Positions 1-9,074 of a DNA stretch of 64,000 nucleotides are shown here, in pieces. Both the position numbers and the translations under genes were made by a program. Every line of letters starts with the position of its first letter. The first letter of the stretch is position 1. Below the pieces are notes generated by a model. It did not search any database. It saw only the letters and a program-made list of their open reading frames with translations, and was not told the DNA's origin. Source of the stretch: Bradyrhizobium manausense (GTDB lineage: Bacteria > Pseudomonadota > Alphaproteobacteria > Rhizobiales > Xanthobacteraceae); NCBI RefSeq assembly GCF_018131105.1, contig NZ_JAFCJI010000001.1, positions 2,170,001-2,234,000 on the forward strand, given 5' to 3'.

Positions 1-502
1 CGCGGACGATGCGTGCGCCGCGCTCATACTCGAAATCGAGGAAGCCCGACGAGAACGGGTCGACCTGGACCAGCTCGATGTCCTTGTCCGTCAGGCCGCG
101 CCGGACCATCGCCGCGCGCCAGCCGGGATCGGCCTTCACCACGGCCTCGCACTTGAAGAACTCCTCCAGCATCACCGAAGGCTGTCCATAGGGCGCCTCG
201 CGGTTCGGAATGATTTTTCGGGCGACGATCTCATTGCGGGCGAGATCGACGATGTGCTCGATCGCCTCGCCCGTCACCACGTCGAGCGTCAGCGCGAAGG
301 CGCGGCGTTGTGTTCCGCCGGCCGCCAATTCCTGCTTGGTCGGCTCTTCCAGCCGCACTGTCGGGAAGCGGCAATTTTCGGGCGAGGCCGCGGCTGCGCG
401 CACCAGCGTGCAGGCGGCGGTGATCTCCTCGGCAGTCAGCGGATCAAGCGGATGAGGCGCCGCGGTCCGCGCCTCCGATTTGGCTTTGACGGTATCGAGC
501 AT
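1..502 (-). CDS. Primary-amine (copper amine) oxidase, N-terminal part
   Basis: This open frame starts at an ATG at 502 and runs off the left edge, so only about 167 residues are visible. They match the N-terminal beta-alpha domains of bacterial copper amine oxidases, which convert primary amines to aldehydes, ammonia and peroxide. The start carries the family-typical HPLDPLTAEEI segment near residue 17, and the visible part continues with LDVVTGEAIEHIVDL and QPSVMLEEFFKCE. The topaquinone tyrosine and copper histidines would lie outside the window. The gene follows the serine hydrolase at 517-1713 by 14 bases on the same strand, so the two are probably co-transcribed, with an AraC regulator divergent upstream. 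The family call is fairly sure; the substrate is unknown. Confidence 0.8.
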   Translation of the reverse strand, partial: MLDTVKAKSEARTAAPHPLDPLTAEEITAACTLVRAAAASPENCRFPTVRLEEPTKQELAAGGTQRRAFALTLDVVTGEAIEHIVDLARNEIVARKIIPNREAPYGQPSVMLEEFFKCEAVVKADPGWRAAMVRRGLTDKDIELVQVDPFSSGFLDFEYERGARIVR

Positions 503-516
503 GGGATATCCAGACG

Positions 517-1713
517 TCAGCGCGGAGCGAGATGAGTCGTGATGGCGCGGAAGGCCGCGAACCAGCGTTGGTCGATCGGGATGTCCATCGCCTTGGGCTG
601 GGTCGCGAGCTTGACGATGACGGTGTCCGAATCGAGATCGACATAAAGGTGCTGGCCGTGGATGCCGATCCCGGTCAGCGCGTCGCGCGACGGATCGATC
701 GTGAACCATTTGCTGCGATAGCGCGCCCCCGGGAAGAATTCGGCGAGGTCGCCGTCGGCCCAGGCCTTGGGATCGCCGTTCTCTCTGATATCGTCGATCC
801 ACCAGCCCGGTACGACCTGCCGCCCCTCCACCACGCCGCGATTGCGCATCATCTCGCCGAAACGCAGCAAATCCCGCGCGGTGACGGAGATACCGCCGGC
901 GAGGCGGCCCATGCCGTGGCTGTCCAGCGTCAGCGAGCCGTCCTCCTCGGCGCCCAAGGGCTGCCAGAGATATTCCGAGAGGACACGGTGGTAGGGCATG
1001 CCGCAGGCGCGCTCATAGACCCAGCCGAGCACCTCGGTGTTGGTCGAGACGTAGTGAAACACCTTGCCGTGCGGCTTGCCCGTGCCGCGCAGCGTGGCGA
1101 GATAGGCCCGCTGATGGCCGGGCTCGACGCCATCAGGCGGCACGTCCCAGCCTGAGGAGTAGCGGTAACGCGCGACGTCGCCGGCGGGGTCCTCATAGTC
1201 CTCCTCGAATTGAATGGCGACGGCCATGTCGAGGAGGTTGCGGACCGTGCAGCCGCCGTAGACCGAGGTCTCGAGCTCGGGCACATAGCGCACCACCCTC
1301 GCCTCGGGATCGACCAGCCCGCGCGCGACCAGCACGCCGCCGAGCGTGCCGGCGATCGCCTTGCTGATCGAGCAGATCAGGTGCGGCCTGGTCACGTTCA
1401 TGCCGTCGCCATACCATTCGTGGACCAGCGTGCCCCGATGCATCACCAAAAGCGCATCGGCAAAGGTCTCGCGCAGCGTTGCCTCGATCGTGGTAGCCTT
1501 GCCGTCGGGCGCGGTAAAACCGAGCTTTGCCAGCTCGCGCGGGGCGCTTGGCATCGGTGTCGGTCGTGCCGAGCGGCGGATCTCCGCGGTCGGCAGCACT
1601 TCACGCGCGTGGGTGAAACCCCAGCGTATGGCTGGAAAACTGCGCCAGTTGGCGCGGGTCACCTGGGCCTCGGGTGCGGGCGGGCTGCCGCGCATGATCT
1701 CGGTCGGTCTCAT
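517..1713 (-). CDS. Serine hydrolase, beta-lactamase (class C) family
   Basis: This is a 398-residue protein of the class C beta-lactamase / penicillin-binding-protein-like hydrolase superfamily. The SxxK nucleophile motif is visible as SISK near residue 115. A YVSTNTEVLGWV segment fits the second (Y-x-N-like) motif. The start at 1713 (MRPTEIMRG) is chosen because GGAGGG lies about 6 bases ahead; a longer frame upstream has no such support. No signal peptide is evident, so it may be cytoplasmic. Many members are esterases or amidases rather than beta-lactamases. Its position ahead of an amine oxidase suggests it releases or processes an amide or ester substrate, but that is inference. Confidence 0.8.
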   Translation of the reverse strand: MRPTEIMRGSPPAPEAQVTRANWRSFPAIRWGFTHAREVLPTAEIRRSARPTPMPSAPRELAKLGFTAPDGKATTIEATLRETFADALLVMHRGTLVHEWYGDGMNVTRPHLICSISKAIAGTLGGVLVARGLVDPEARVVRYVPELETSVYGGCTVRNLLDMAVAIQFEEDYEDPAGDVARYRYSSGWDVPPDGVEPGHQRAYLATLRGTGKPHGKVFHYVSTNTEVLGWVYERACGMPYHRVLSEYLWQPLGAEEDGSLTLDSHGMGRLAGGISVTARDLLRFGEMMRNRGVVEGRQVVPGWWIDDIRENGDPKAWADGDLAEFFPGARYRSKWFTIDPSRDALTGIGIHGQHLYVDLDSDTVIVKLATQPKAMDIPIDQRWFAAFRAITTHLAPR

Positions 1714-1889
1714 CTCGATCCCTCCGCAAGCCCGGCTCCTATGCCGGGAATGGCATTGAGGAAGACTGCACGCTGGCAGCACGGAGCGTTATCGAAATCC
1801 CGCAATATTTTGCTGGACAGCGCCCGTAGCCGTGCCAGTCTGGCGTGGTTCCTGCTGGCTTCTCGGCTTTCGAATTTCAACGTGCTGTC

Positions 1890-2873
1890 ATGGCCTTAAG
1901 CGCAACTCTTCCGATTCAAGACTCGCCTGCAAACCTGTTTCAGGCGAGCAGCACGGATGTGGATGAACATTGCGCCGCGCTCGGCCGCTGGCGGCTGAGC
2001 TACGACCAGATCAGCGCGGGCGCATTCACCGGCAGTTTTACCCAGCTGTCCCTGCCCCGCGTCGACGTGTTCCGCGAGATCACCGGCCAGCAGGTCCGCC
2101 AATACGGCCAACTCGGCATCGACAGCTTTGGCATCGGCCTGCCCTGGCATGGCGATGGCGAGGTCAGTTGCAACGGTGCCAGCGTCGCGGGCACGCAGGT
2201 CATCGCCTGCATCGATGCCGAGGTCGACATGTGCACGCCGAAGGCGTTCGAACTGCGTGGCGTCGTCGCCAGTGCGGCGTTGATCGCGGAATTGGCCACT
2301 CGGCTTGAAATCGACCTGCCGCGCACCGCTTGGCATCAGCTGCGGGTGATCGAGATGGCCGAAGCGCCGGTCGCTCGGCTGCGCGCGCATCTCGCGGCGA
2401 TCCATGACGCTATCGCAACCGCGCCCGAACAGTTTGACGATCCGACGGCGCGGCAGGCGCTGGAAGACGCCCTCCTCGTCGAGATCATGGACATGCTTCC
2501 AACCGCGCGCTCTGCCGATCTCGGTCGCAGCGCCGTGACACGCAAGCGCACCGTCGACCGCGCTCGCGCGCTGATGCATGGCAGCGGCGACCGCTCACTT
2601 TCGTTGCTGGAGGTCTGCAAGGCGGTCGGCGCCAGTCCGCGCAAGCTCGGCTATTGCTTCCAGGAGGTGTTGGGCACGAGCCCGATGCATTATTGGCGCG
2701 CAATGCGGCTCAACCGCGTGCGGCGGGATCTCAAACGCAGCGTCGAGACGTCAGTCTACGACATCGCCGTGCAACATGGCTTCTGGCACTTCAGCCAGTT
2801 CTCGCTCGATTACAAGCGCCACTTCTCCGAGCTGCCCTCGGAGACGCTGCGGCGCGCCAGACTGGCGGCCTGA
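1890..2873 (+). CDS. AraC-family transcriptional regulator
   Basis: This protein of about 327 residues has an AraC_binding_2-type N-terminal half and a C-terminal double helix-turn-helix. The recognisable HTH part runs from RSLSLLEVCKAVGASPRKL to the typical end FWHFSQFSLDYKRHFSELPSE. The gene is divergent from the serine hydrolase / amine oxidase pair, the usual geometry for a regulator of its neighbours. E. coli FeaR, an AraC-type protein of this class, controls an amine oxidase, so a similar role here is a reasonable inference. The ATG at 1890 is preferred, but a GTG at 1845 in the same frame is possible because neither has a clear ribosome-binding site. The gene ends 5 bases from the end of convergent metI. 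Confidence 0.85.
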   Translation: MALSATLPIQDSPANLFQASSTDVDEHCAALGRWRLSYDQISAGAFTGSFTQLSLPRVDVFREITGQQVRQYGQLGIDSFGIGLPWHGDGEVSCNGASVAGTQVIACIDAEVDMCTPKAFELRGVVASAALIAELATRLEIDLPRTAWHQLRVIEMAEAPVARLRAHLAAIHDAIATAPEQFDDPTARQALEDALLVEIMDMLPTARSADLGRSAVTRKRTVDRARALMHGSGDRSLSLLEVCKAVGASPRKLGYCFQEVLGTSPMHYWRAMRLNRVRRDLKRSVETSVYDIAVQHGFWHFSQFSLDYKRHFSELPSETLRRARLAA

Positions 2874-2878
2874 CCGGG

Positions 2879-3544
2879 TCAGCGGTGTCGCAGCCGGCGG
2901 TTCACCCTGCGCGCCAGATAATCGCCCGCACTCTGCACGAGTTGCACCAGCGCGATCAGCACGACGACGACCGCCAGCATCATCTCCGGCATGAAGCGCT
3001 GGTAGCCGTAGCGGATGCCGAGATCGCCGAGCCCGCCGCCGCCAACCGCGCCGACCATGGCGGAGTAGCCGAGCAGGCTGACGACTGCGAGCGTGAGCGC
3101 CAGCAGCAGGCCGGGCAGCGCCTCGGGGATCAGCACCTTGAACACGATCTGGAGCGGCGATGCACCGAACGAGGACGCGGTCTCGATCAGGCCGCCATCG
3201 ACCTCGCGGATCGCGGCCTCGACCAGGCGTGCGATGAATGGCGCCGATGCAATGGTCAACGGCACGATCGCCGCCGTCGATCCGATCGAGGTCCCGGCGA
3301 TGAGCCGCGTGAACGGGATGATGGCGACGACGAGAATGATGAAAGGCGTGGAGCGCGTCGCATTGACGACCATGCCGAGCACGGCATTGACGGCCGGCGC
3401 CGCGAACAGCTCGCCCTTGCGACTCGTTGCCAGGAACACGCCGAGCGGCAGGCCGAAGACGGTGCCGAGCAATGCCGCGACCCCAACCATGAACAGGGTT
3501 TCGCCGGTGGCCTGGATGATCAAATTGATGAGTTCAGGCGACAT
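2879..3544 (-). CDS. metI: Methionine ABC transporter permease MetI
   Basis: This 221-residue inner-membrane permease has about five hydrophobic segments and the binding-protein-dependent transport signature (EALPGLLLALTLAVVSLLGYSAMVGAVGGGGLGDLG). It matches the MetI family in length. The ATG at 3544 (MSPELINLI) overlaps the last 11 bases of metN, which indicates translational coupling. With MetN it imports methionine across the inner membrane. The cognate binding lipoprotein gene metQ is not next to it; the gene on the other side is a convergent AraC regulator, so MetQ must be encoded elsewhere. Confidence 0.9.
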   Translation of the reverse strand: MSPELINLIIQATGETLFMVGVAALLGTVFGLPLGVFLATSRKGELFAAPAVNAVLGMVVNATRSTPFIILVVAIIPFTRLIAGTSIGSTAAIVPLTIASAPFIARLVEAAIREVDGGLIETASSFGASPLQIVFKVLIPEALPGLLLALTLAVVSLLGYSAMVGAVGGGGLGDLGIRYGYQRFMPEMMLAVVVVLIALVQLVQSAGDYLARRVNRRLRHR

Positions 3545-4655
3545 AGCCAAGACGCTCCGCCGGGAATTGAGATTGAGAGAGCCAGGCCAACGTGCGCGTT
3601 GCCGCGCTCTCGCCGCCGGGAATGCCGAGCACGAGCGAGCCGACATGCTGGCCGCCGATCTCGTCGATACGCGCCGAGAGCAGCGAGATGTCGAGGCCGA
3701 GCTCGCGGGCGAGCCGCGCGATCAGCGTATCGCCGGCCCCTGCCCCGCGCACCTGGACGCGGATCACGGCGTGGCTGCCCGGCTCCTGTACGATCCGGCT
3801 TGCCAGCGACACCGGCAGGCTGTCGCCGGTCACTTCGGCCAGGAAGGACTGCGTGATCGGATGTTTGGGATGGGTGAAGATATCGGCGACATGGCCGCTC
3901 TCGACGACGTGTCCGGCATCGAGCACGACGACCTGCTTGGCGAGCTGACGCACCACCGACATTTCATGCGTGATCAGCACGATGGTCACCCCCAGCTCGC
4001 GGTTGATGTTCGCAAGCAGATCGAGGATCGCGCGGGTCGTCTGCGGATCGAGCGCGGAGGTCGCCTCGTCAGACAGCAGCACGCTTGGCCGCGTCGCCAG
4101 CGCGCGGGCAATGCCGATGCGCTGCTTCTGGCCGCCGGAGAGTTCAGAGGGATAACGGTCGTGCTTGTCGGCGATACCGACCAACGCAAGCAGTTCGGTC
4201 ACGCGCGCGCGAATGTCGGCCTTCGACCAGCCGGCGATCTCCAGCGGCAGCGCGACGTTGTCGGCGGCCGTGCGCGAGGACAGCAGGTTGAAATGCTGGA
4301 AGATCATGCCGATCGAGCGCTGCGCCAGTCGCAGGTCTCGGCCTGTGAGCGCGGAGATGTCCCTGTTGTCCACCACGACGCGGCCCGTGCTCGGCTTCTC
4401 CAGCCCGTTGATCAGCCGCACCAGGCTCGACTTGCCGGCACCGGAGCGGCCGATCACACCGGTGATGGAGCCACGCGCGATCGCGAAGTCGATACCTTCC
4501 AGCGCGTTGATGCCGGGCTTGCCGCGATAGGCCGGATAGGTCTTCGACAGGCTTTCGAACCGGACCATGGCGTCCGGCCCAGCCGGAGCGTCCTGGATCT
4601 CGATCGGCTCTCCGATCACACGTGACGGGTGCGCATTCATCGAAACGGCTTTCAT
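3534..4655 (-). CDS. metN: Methionine ABC transporter ATP-binding protein MetN
   Basis: This is a 373-residue ABC ATPase. Walker A is GRSGAGKSSL, the signature is LSGGQKQRIGIARAL, and the Walker B region is LLSDEATSALDPQTT. Beyond the ATPase a C-terminal NIL/ACT-like domain (about residue 295 to the end) is present; in E. coli MetN this binds methionine and inhibits transport. The length and the NIL domain separate MetN from other ABC ATPases. The first ATG at 4655 and a second at 4640 are both possible. It forms a two-gene unit with metI. I saw no SAM-type riboswitch that I could recognise in the 230 bases ahead of it. Confidence 0.9.
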   Translation of the reverse strand: MKAVSMNAHPSRVIGEPIEIQDAPAGPDAMVRFESLSKTYPAYRGKPGINALEGIDFAIARGSITGVIGRSGAGKSSLVRLINGLEKPSTGRVVVDNRDISALTGRDLRLAQRSIGMIFQHFNLLSSRTAADNVALPLEIAGWSKADIRARVTELLALVGIADKHDRYPSELSGGQKQRIGIARALATRPSVLLSDEATSALDPQTTRAILDLLANINRELGVTIVLITHEMSVVRQLAKQVVVLDAGHVVESGHVADIFTHPKHPITQSFLAEVTGDSLPVSLASRIVQEPGSHAVIRVQVRGAGAGDTLIARLARELGLDISLLSARIDEIGGQHVGSLVLGIPGGESAATRTLAWLSQSQFPAERLGYVA

Positions 4656-4812
4656 GCACGATACTTAGCCCGCCCGCCCGGAAGGCGCACGAGACCAGGC
4701 CGCTATTCAGGCGACGAAGGATGGAACACAGACAGGAGGCCCAATGGCGACACTGCACTGCAGCGCACCATCGGCTTTTCCGGTCTTTCTTGCAATTTCA
4801 GATATTTGCAGA

Positions 4813-4837
4813 GGATTGGGTGAAGTTTTCCCAATCC
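4813..4837 (-). terminator. Hairpin downstream of the DASS transporter
   Basis: An 8-bp perfect stem (GGATTGGG / CCCAATCC) with a 9-base loop lies 50 bases after the stop of the minus-strand anion symporter and ahead of metN. No long T-run follows, so it is only a candidate terminator. The rest of 4656-4887 holds no gene that I can support. Confidence 0.4.
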
Positions 4838-4887
4838 CTTGCCGCGAAAGAAAAATCGTCTGCAGAGGTATCAGCCTGCGGCCGGGC

Positions 4888-6363
4888 TCACCGGGCCATT
4901 GAAAGCCAGGGCAGCACGATCAGCAGGAGGCCGGCGAAATAAAGCACCCCGAAGATCAGGCCCAAGCCCCAGAACTGGCCCTTCCCGATATAGCCGCTGC
5001 CGTAATACATCGGCGCCGGCCCCGTTGCGTAAGGCGAGATCACGCCCATCAGGCCGAGCGAATACATGCAGAGCATCGCCAGCGTTGCCACGGGCAGATC
5101 GGGAATGCCGGAGCCGACCGCGAGCACCACCGGCAGCACGGCTGCCGCGTGCGAGGTGATGCTCGAAAAGAAATAGTGAATCCAGAAGAACAGCGCGACC
5201 AGCAGGATCATTGCAGTCGATGGCGTGAGCCCAGCCAGCGGCTTGGCAAACTCATTGGCAAACCATTTGATGAAGCCGATCTCGTTCAGGCCGGAGGCCA
5301 GGGTCAGCAGCGAGGTAAAGTAGAAAAACACCTCCCAGGCGCTCTTCTCGCTGACGATGTCCGCAAACTCGATCACGCCGGTGACCAGCATCAAGGAGAT
5401 CACGATAAAGACCACGGTCGTGGCGTTGACGAAATTCGTACCCAGGACCGGCACATGGATGTCCGGGCTCGAGCCCGCGATCCACAGGAACATCGCGAGC
5501 ACGATCAGCGCCAGCATGATCCACTCGTTGCGCGACATCGGTCCCATCTCGGCAAGTTCTTTCGCGGCCCATTCGGAAATCTCGGGGCTGCGCTTCACCT
5601 CCGGCCGGCAGATGACGTAGCCGAGCAGCGGCACGAGGATCATCAGGAGAAGGCCGAGCGGCGCAAAGCCGATGAACCACTGGCCCCAGCTCACATCGAC
5701 GCCCACAGTCTTCTTGGCGATCGCGAGCGCGGCCGCGTTCGGCGCCAGTGCGGTAAAGAACAGCGAGCTCGTGATCGCGGTCGCCGCGAACGCCGTCCAC
5801 ATCACATAGGTGCCGATCTTGCCGGCGGTCGGTCCGGGCTCGGAGCCGTAGATGCGCGGGATGTTGCTGATGATGGGATAGACGATACCGCCGCTCCGCG
5901 CGGTGTTGGACGGCGTCGCCGGCGCGAGCAGGAAGTCCGACATCGCGACCGCATAGCCAAGGCCGAGCGTATTGGTGCCGAGGCGCTGCACCAGCACCAG
6001 TGCGATGCGCCGGCCGAGCTGGCTCTTGCGATAGCCGATCGAGAACACGAAGGCACCGACGATCAGCCAGACCGTGCTCTCGGCAAAGCCCGCCAGCATC
6101 CAGCGCAGCGATTTGCCGGGATCGGGATCGATGTAACCGCCGACGCCGGCAACCGTGAGTCCGATCAGGCCGACCGCACCGACCGGCATCGATTCCAGGA
6201 TCAGCCCGGTGATGACGGCCGCGAACACGGCAAAATAGTGCCACTGATTGACGTTGAGCCCCGCCGGCACCGGCCACAGATAGATCGCCAGCCACACCAC
6301 GAGCGGCGCGATCAGTTTCCAGCGAAAGCCTTTCGCCCCAGATGCCTGCGTACTGGCGGACAT
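4888..6363 (-). CDS. DASS-family (SLC13/CitT-like) anion symporter
   Basis: This 491-residue integral membrane protein has about 11-12 hydrophobic segments. It resembles the divalent anion:sodium symporter family that moves dicarboxylates, citrate or sulfate. Family-like parts are the ATPSNTARSGGIVYPI region (the conserved SNT motif of DASS carriers, near residue 150) and SSITSHAAAVLPVVLAVG near residue 405 (the second, pseudo-symmetrical SxTxH-like site). The length is normal. It is transcribed alone, with an inverted repeat (6427-6441) about 65 bases before its start. The substrate cannot be read from the sequence; a C4-dicarboxylate or 2-oxoglutarate carrier is the likely guess. Confidence 0.85.
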   Translation of the reverse strand: MSASTQASGAKGFRWKLIAPLVVWLAIYLWPVPAGLNVNQWHYFAVFAAVITGLILESMPVGAVGLIGLTVAGVGGYIDPDPGKSLRWMLAGFAESTVWLIVGAFVFSIGYRKSQLGRRIALVLVQRLGTNTLGLGYAVAMSDFLLAPATPSNTARSGGIVYPIISNIPRIYGSEPGPTAGKIGTYVMWTAFAATAITSSLFFTALAPNAAALAIAKKTVGVDVSWGQWFIGFAPLGLLLMILVPLLGYVICRPEVKRSPEISEWAAKELAEMGPMSRNEWIMLALIVLAMFLWIAGSSPDIHVPVLGTNFVNATTVVFIVISLMLVTGVIEFADIVSEKSAWEVFFYFTSLLTLASGLNEIGFIKWFANEFAKPLAGLTPSTAMILLVALFFWIHYFFSSITSHAAAVLPVVLAVGSGIPDLPVATLAMLCMYSLGLMGVISPYATGPAPMYYGSGYIGKGQFWGLGLIFGVLYFAGLLLIVLPWLSMAR

Positions 6364-6426
6364 GCGCCCTCCCTCAATCGACTGCGAATAGCCCGTTTGC
6401 CGGGCCGTTTTGTCCCGCGCGGCGTA

Positions 6427-6441
6427 TACGGATTGTCCGTA
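6427..6441. promoter_or_regulatory. Short inverted repeat between DASS symporter and crotonase
   Basis: TACGGA and TCCGTA flank a 3-base spacer, a perfect 15-bp inverted repeat. It lies about 65 bases upstream of the minus-strand symporter start and 22 bases past the crotonase stop. It could be an operator for a TetR- or GntR-type regulator. Only the symmetry is seen. Confidence 0.35.
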
Positions 6442-6462
6442 CCGCGATCAATGGGCAGGACT

Positions 6463-7269
6463 CTACAGCCCCCTGAAGCGCGGCTTGCGCCGGCCCAGGA
6501 ACGCCTCGACACCCTCCTTGTGGTCCTCGCTCAGGCTTGCGAGCGCGAACTGGTCGACGTCCATGTGGCTGGCGAGATCATCCAGCGCATGGGCGAGCCG
6601 GTTGACGGTCAGCTTGGTCATCGCGACCGAGAGCGGCGGTTGCGCAGCCACCTTGCGGGCCAGCTCCATCGCTGCATCAAGGGCATGGCCGGGGTCGACC
6701 ACCTGCTCGACCAGGCCCCATTCATAGGCCTCGTCGGCGGAGATGCGCTGGTCGGCCAGGATCACCGCCTGCTTGGTGCGGGCCGGTCCCATCAGATGCA
6801 GCATGCGCGGGATGCTCTGCCAGCTCATGTTCATGCCGAGCCCGATCTCGGGCACACGGAGATGGGCATCGCTCCCCATGATGCGAAAGTCGAGCGCGAC
6901 CGCGAGCGCCACGCCGCCGCCGACGCAAAAGCCTTCGATCGCCGCGATCGTGATCTGCTCCATCTCCTGCCAGGCATGGGTCAGGCGCGGTCCGAGCTTG
7001 AGATGCCGCCTGAGCGCGCCGAGGTCCATCTCTTTGCGCGAGCGCCCTTCGGCGTCCTTCAGATCGAACCCTGCGCTGAACGCGCCCGAACTGCCCGTCA
7101 GCACCACGACGGACGTCGCCGCGTCATCCTCGAAGCTGCGTGCCGCCGCCGTGAGCTGGCGCAGCGCCTCCGGCGACAATGCGTTGATTCCGTCATGACG
7201 ATCGAACCGCACCACCGCGATCCGTCCCTCGGGCCCGAGGCCTTTCTCGATCTTGACGAATTCCTTCAT
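6463..7269 (-). CDS. Enoyl-CoA hydratase/isomerase (crotonase) family protein
   Basis: This 268-residue protein has the crotonase fold. An oxyanion-hole region sits near residue 60 (AFSAGFDLKDAEGRS). The core signature is IEGFCVGGGVALAVALDFRI near residue 110, followed by PEIGLGMNMSWQSIPRM with the glutamate position used by hydratases. Members hydrate or isomerise enoyl-CoA thioesters in the cytoplasm. The exact substrate is not readable, and the typical second catalytic glutamate is not obvious. It is divergent from the nitrile hydratase operon with about 100 bases between them, so shared regulation is possible. Confidence 0.85.
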   Translation of the reverse strand: MKEFVKIEKGLGPEGRIAVVRFDRHDGINALSPEALRQLTAAARSFEDDAATSVVVLTGSSGAFSAGFDLKDAEGRSRKEMDLGALRRHLKLGPRLTHAWQEMEQITIAAIEGFCVGGGVALAVALDFRIMGSDAHLRVPEIGLGMNMSWQSIPRMLHLMGPARTKQAVILADQRISADEAYEWGLVEQVVDPGHALDAAMELARKVAAQPPLSVAMTKLTVNRLAHALDDLASHMDVDQFALASLSEDHKEGVEAFLGRRKPRFRGL

Positions 7270-7368
7270 GGGCGCCTCCCAAGCTGATTTTCACCTGATC
7301 GTAGCGCACATCAGGCGTCACGAATATGGACCGATTGCGTTGCAACGAATGCTCGACAGGACAGCACC

Positions 7369-8022
7369 ATGCGCTTAATCTTTCGCACCATGAGCCACGA
7401 TCACGACCATCATCACCACGATCACGATCATTCGGAATTGTCCGAGACCGAGCTGCGCGTGCGCGCGCTCGAGACGATTCTGACGGAAAAGGGCTATGTC
7501 GAGCCGGCGGCGCTCGACGCCATCATCCAGGCCTATGAAACCAGGATCGGTCCGCATAACGGCGCGCGCGTCGTCGCGAAGGCCTGGACCGATCCGGCGT
7601 TCAAGAAAGCGTTGCTGGAAGACGGCAGCAAGGCGATCGGCACGCTCGGCCATGTCAGCCGTGTCGGCGACCATCTCGTCGTTGTCGAGAACACGCCTGA
7701 GCGCCACAACATGGTCGTGTGTACGCTGTGTTCCTGCTACCCCTGGGAAATGCTGGGGCTGCCGCCGGTCTGGTACAAGGCCGCGCCCTACCGCTCGCGC
7801 GCGGTGAAGGACCCGCGCGGCGTGCTCGCCGATTTCGACGTAAGCGTGCCGAAAGACATCGAGATCAGGGTGTGGGATTCCACCGCCGAAACGCGCTTCC
7901 TGGTGCTGCCGATGCGACCCACAGGCACGGAAGGCTGGAGCGAGGAGCAGCTGGCGGAGCTCGTCACCCGCGATTCCATGATCGGCACGGGGTTTCCCAA
8001 AACACCCGGAGCGCCGTCGTGA
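7369..8022 (+). CDS. nthA: Nitrile hydratase subunit alpha, cobalt type
   Basis: This 217-residue catalytic subunit turns nitriles into amides. The metal claw is read directly as VCTLCSC at residues 117-123; threonine after the first cysteine is the cobalt-type signature (iron types have serine). The next segment, [14 protein letters not shown], is also typical. The N-terminus is very rich in His and Asp (about residues 9-21), a possible metal-holding tail. The ATG at 7369 has AGGA 7 bases ahead; an ATG at 7390 would give a protein starting MSHDHDH. The stop overlaps the GTG of the beta subunit in GTGA. Confidence 0.93.
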   Translation: MRLIFRTMSHDHDHHHHDHDHSELSETELRVRALETILTEKGYVEPAALDAIIQAYETRIGPHNGARVVAKAWTDPAFKKALLEDGSKAIGTLGHVSRVGDHLVVVENTPERHNMVVCTLCSCYPWEMLGLPPVWYKAAPYRSRAVKDPRGVLADFDVSVPKDIEIRVWDSTAETRFLVLPMRPTGTEGWSEEQLAELVTRDSMIGTGFPKTPGAPS

Positions 8023-8678
8023 ACGGTGTCCACGACATGGGCGGCATGGACGGGTTCGGCAAGGTCGATCCCGAACCGAACGAGCCGATGTTTCATGAGG
8101 AGTGGGAATCTCGTGTGCTCGCCATGGTGCGCGCGATGGGTGCAGCCGGCGCCTTCAATATCGACACCTCGCGCTTCTATCGCGAGACGCTGCCGCCGCA
8201 TGTCTACCTCTCCAGCTCCTACTACAAGAAGTGGTTCCTCGGTCTCGAGGAAATGCTGATCGAGAAGGGCTACCTCACCCGCGAGGAAGTCGCGGACGGC
8301 CATGCGATGAAGCCCGGCAAGGCGCTCAAGCATGGCAAGTTCGACCTCGCCAATGTCGAGCGCGTGATGGTGCGCGGCAAGTTTGCTCGCCCTGCCCCGG
8401 CGTCCGCCAAATTCAACATCGGTGACCGCGTTCGCGCCAGGAACATTCATCCCACGACGCACACGCGACTGCCGCGCTATGTGCGCGGCCATGTCGGCGT
8501 GGTCGAGCTCAACCACGGCTGCCACGTGTTTCCGGATTCGGCCGCGATGGAGCTCGGCGAGAATCCGCAATGGCTCTACACGGTGGTGTTCGAAGGCCGC
8601 GATCTCTGGGGCGCGGACGGCGATCCGACCCTAAAGGTGTCGATCGACGCGTTCGAGCCCTATCTGGACCCGGCGTGA
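8019..8678 (+). CDS. nthB: Nitrile hydratase subunit beta
   Basis: This 219-residue beta subunit starts at a GTG at 8019 (read as [14 protein letters not shown], the family's conserved opening). It overlaps the alpha stop by 4 bases, so translation is coupled. The C-terminal beta-barrel part is visible ([20 protein letters not shown], then [14 protein letters not shown]). With NthA it forms the heterotetrameric cobalt enzyme. The stop shares one base with the next ATG (TGATG). Confidence 0.93.
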   Translation: MNGVHDMGGMDGFGKVDPEPNEPMFHEEWESRVLAMVRAMGAAGAFNIDTSRFYRETLPPHVYLSSSYYKKWFLGLEEMLIEKGYLTREEVADGHAMKPGKALKHGKFDLANVERVMVRGKFARPAPASAKFNIGDRVRARNIHPTTHTRLPRYVRGHVGVVELNHGCHVFPDSAAMELGENPQWLYTVVFEGRDLWGADGDPTLKVSIDAFEPYLDPA

Positions 8679-9055
8679 TGAGCAGCGCTGCGGCGGCCGC
8701 CGCGACGGCGGCCATTCCGAGCATTCCCCGCGACGACGACGGCCCGGTGTTCCGCGCGCCCTGGGAAGCACATGCCTTCGCCATGGCGCTGACGCTGCAT
8801 GACCGCGGCGTATTCTCGTGGCTCGAATGGGCTGCGGCCCTGGCCGACGAAATCAAGCGCGCGCAGGCGGCCGGCGATCCCGACACGGGCGAGACCTATT
8901 ATTTGCACTGGCTCGCCACGCTCGAAGGACTCGTGGCGCGCAAGGGCGTCGCCTCGATAGACACCCTGCATCGCTATCGCAACGCTTGGGACCATGCCGC
9001 CGATCGCACGCCCCACGGCAAGCCGATCGAGCTGCGGCCTGAGGATTTCAGGTAG
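8678..9055 (+). CDS. Nitrile hydratase accessory protein (activator, P14K/NthE type)
   Basis: This 125-residue protein belongs to the small activator family that inserts cobalt into the alpha subunit by subunit swapping. The family features seen are PVFRAPWEAHAFAMALTLHDRG near residue 24 and a GETYYLHWLATLE segment near residue 70. The ATG at 8678 overlaps the nthB stop, which makes nthA-nthB-activator a tightly coupled operon. No amidase gene follows; the next feature is a palindromic repeat. Confidence 0.88.
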   Translation: MSSAAAAAATAAIPSIPRDDDGPVFRAPWEAHAFAMALTLHDRGVFSWLEWAAALADEIKRAQAAGDPDTGETYYLHWLATLEGLVARKGVASIDTLHRYRNAWDHAADRTPHGKPIELRPEDFR

Positions 9056-9074
9056 GCCGGCGCTCTCGCCTCAC

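Noticed and set aside
4656..4887. SAM-type riboswitch upstream of metN
   Set aside because: I looked for a recognisable SAM-II or SAM/SAH core and found none; a covariance-model search (Infernal) would settle it.
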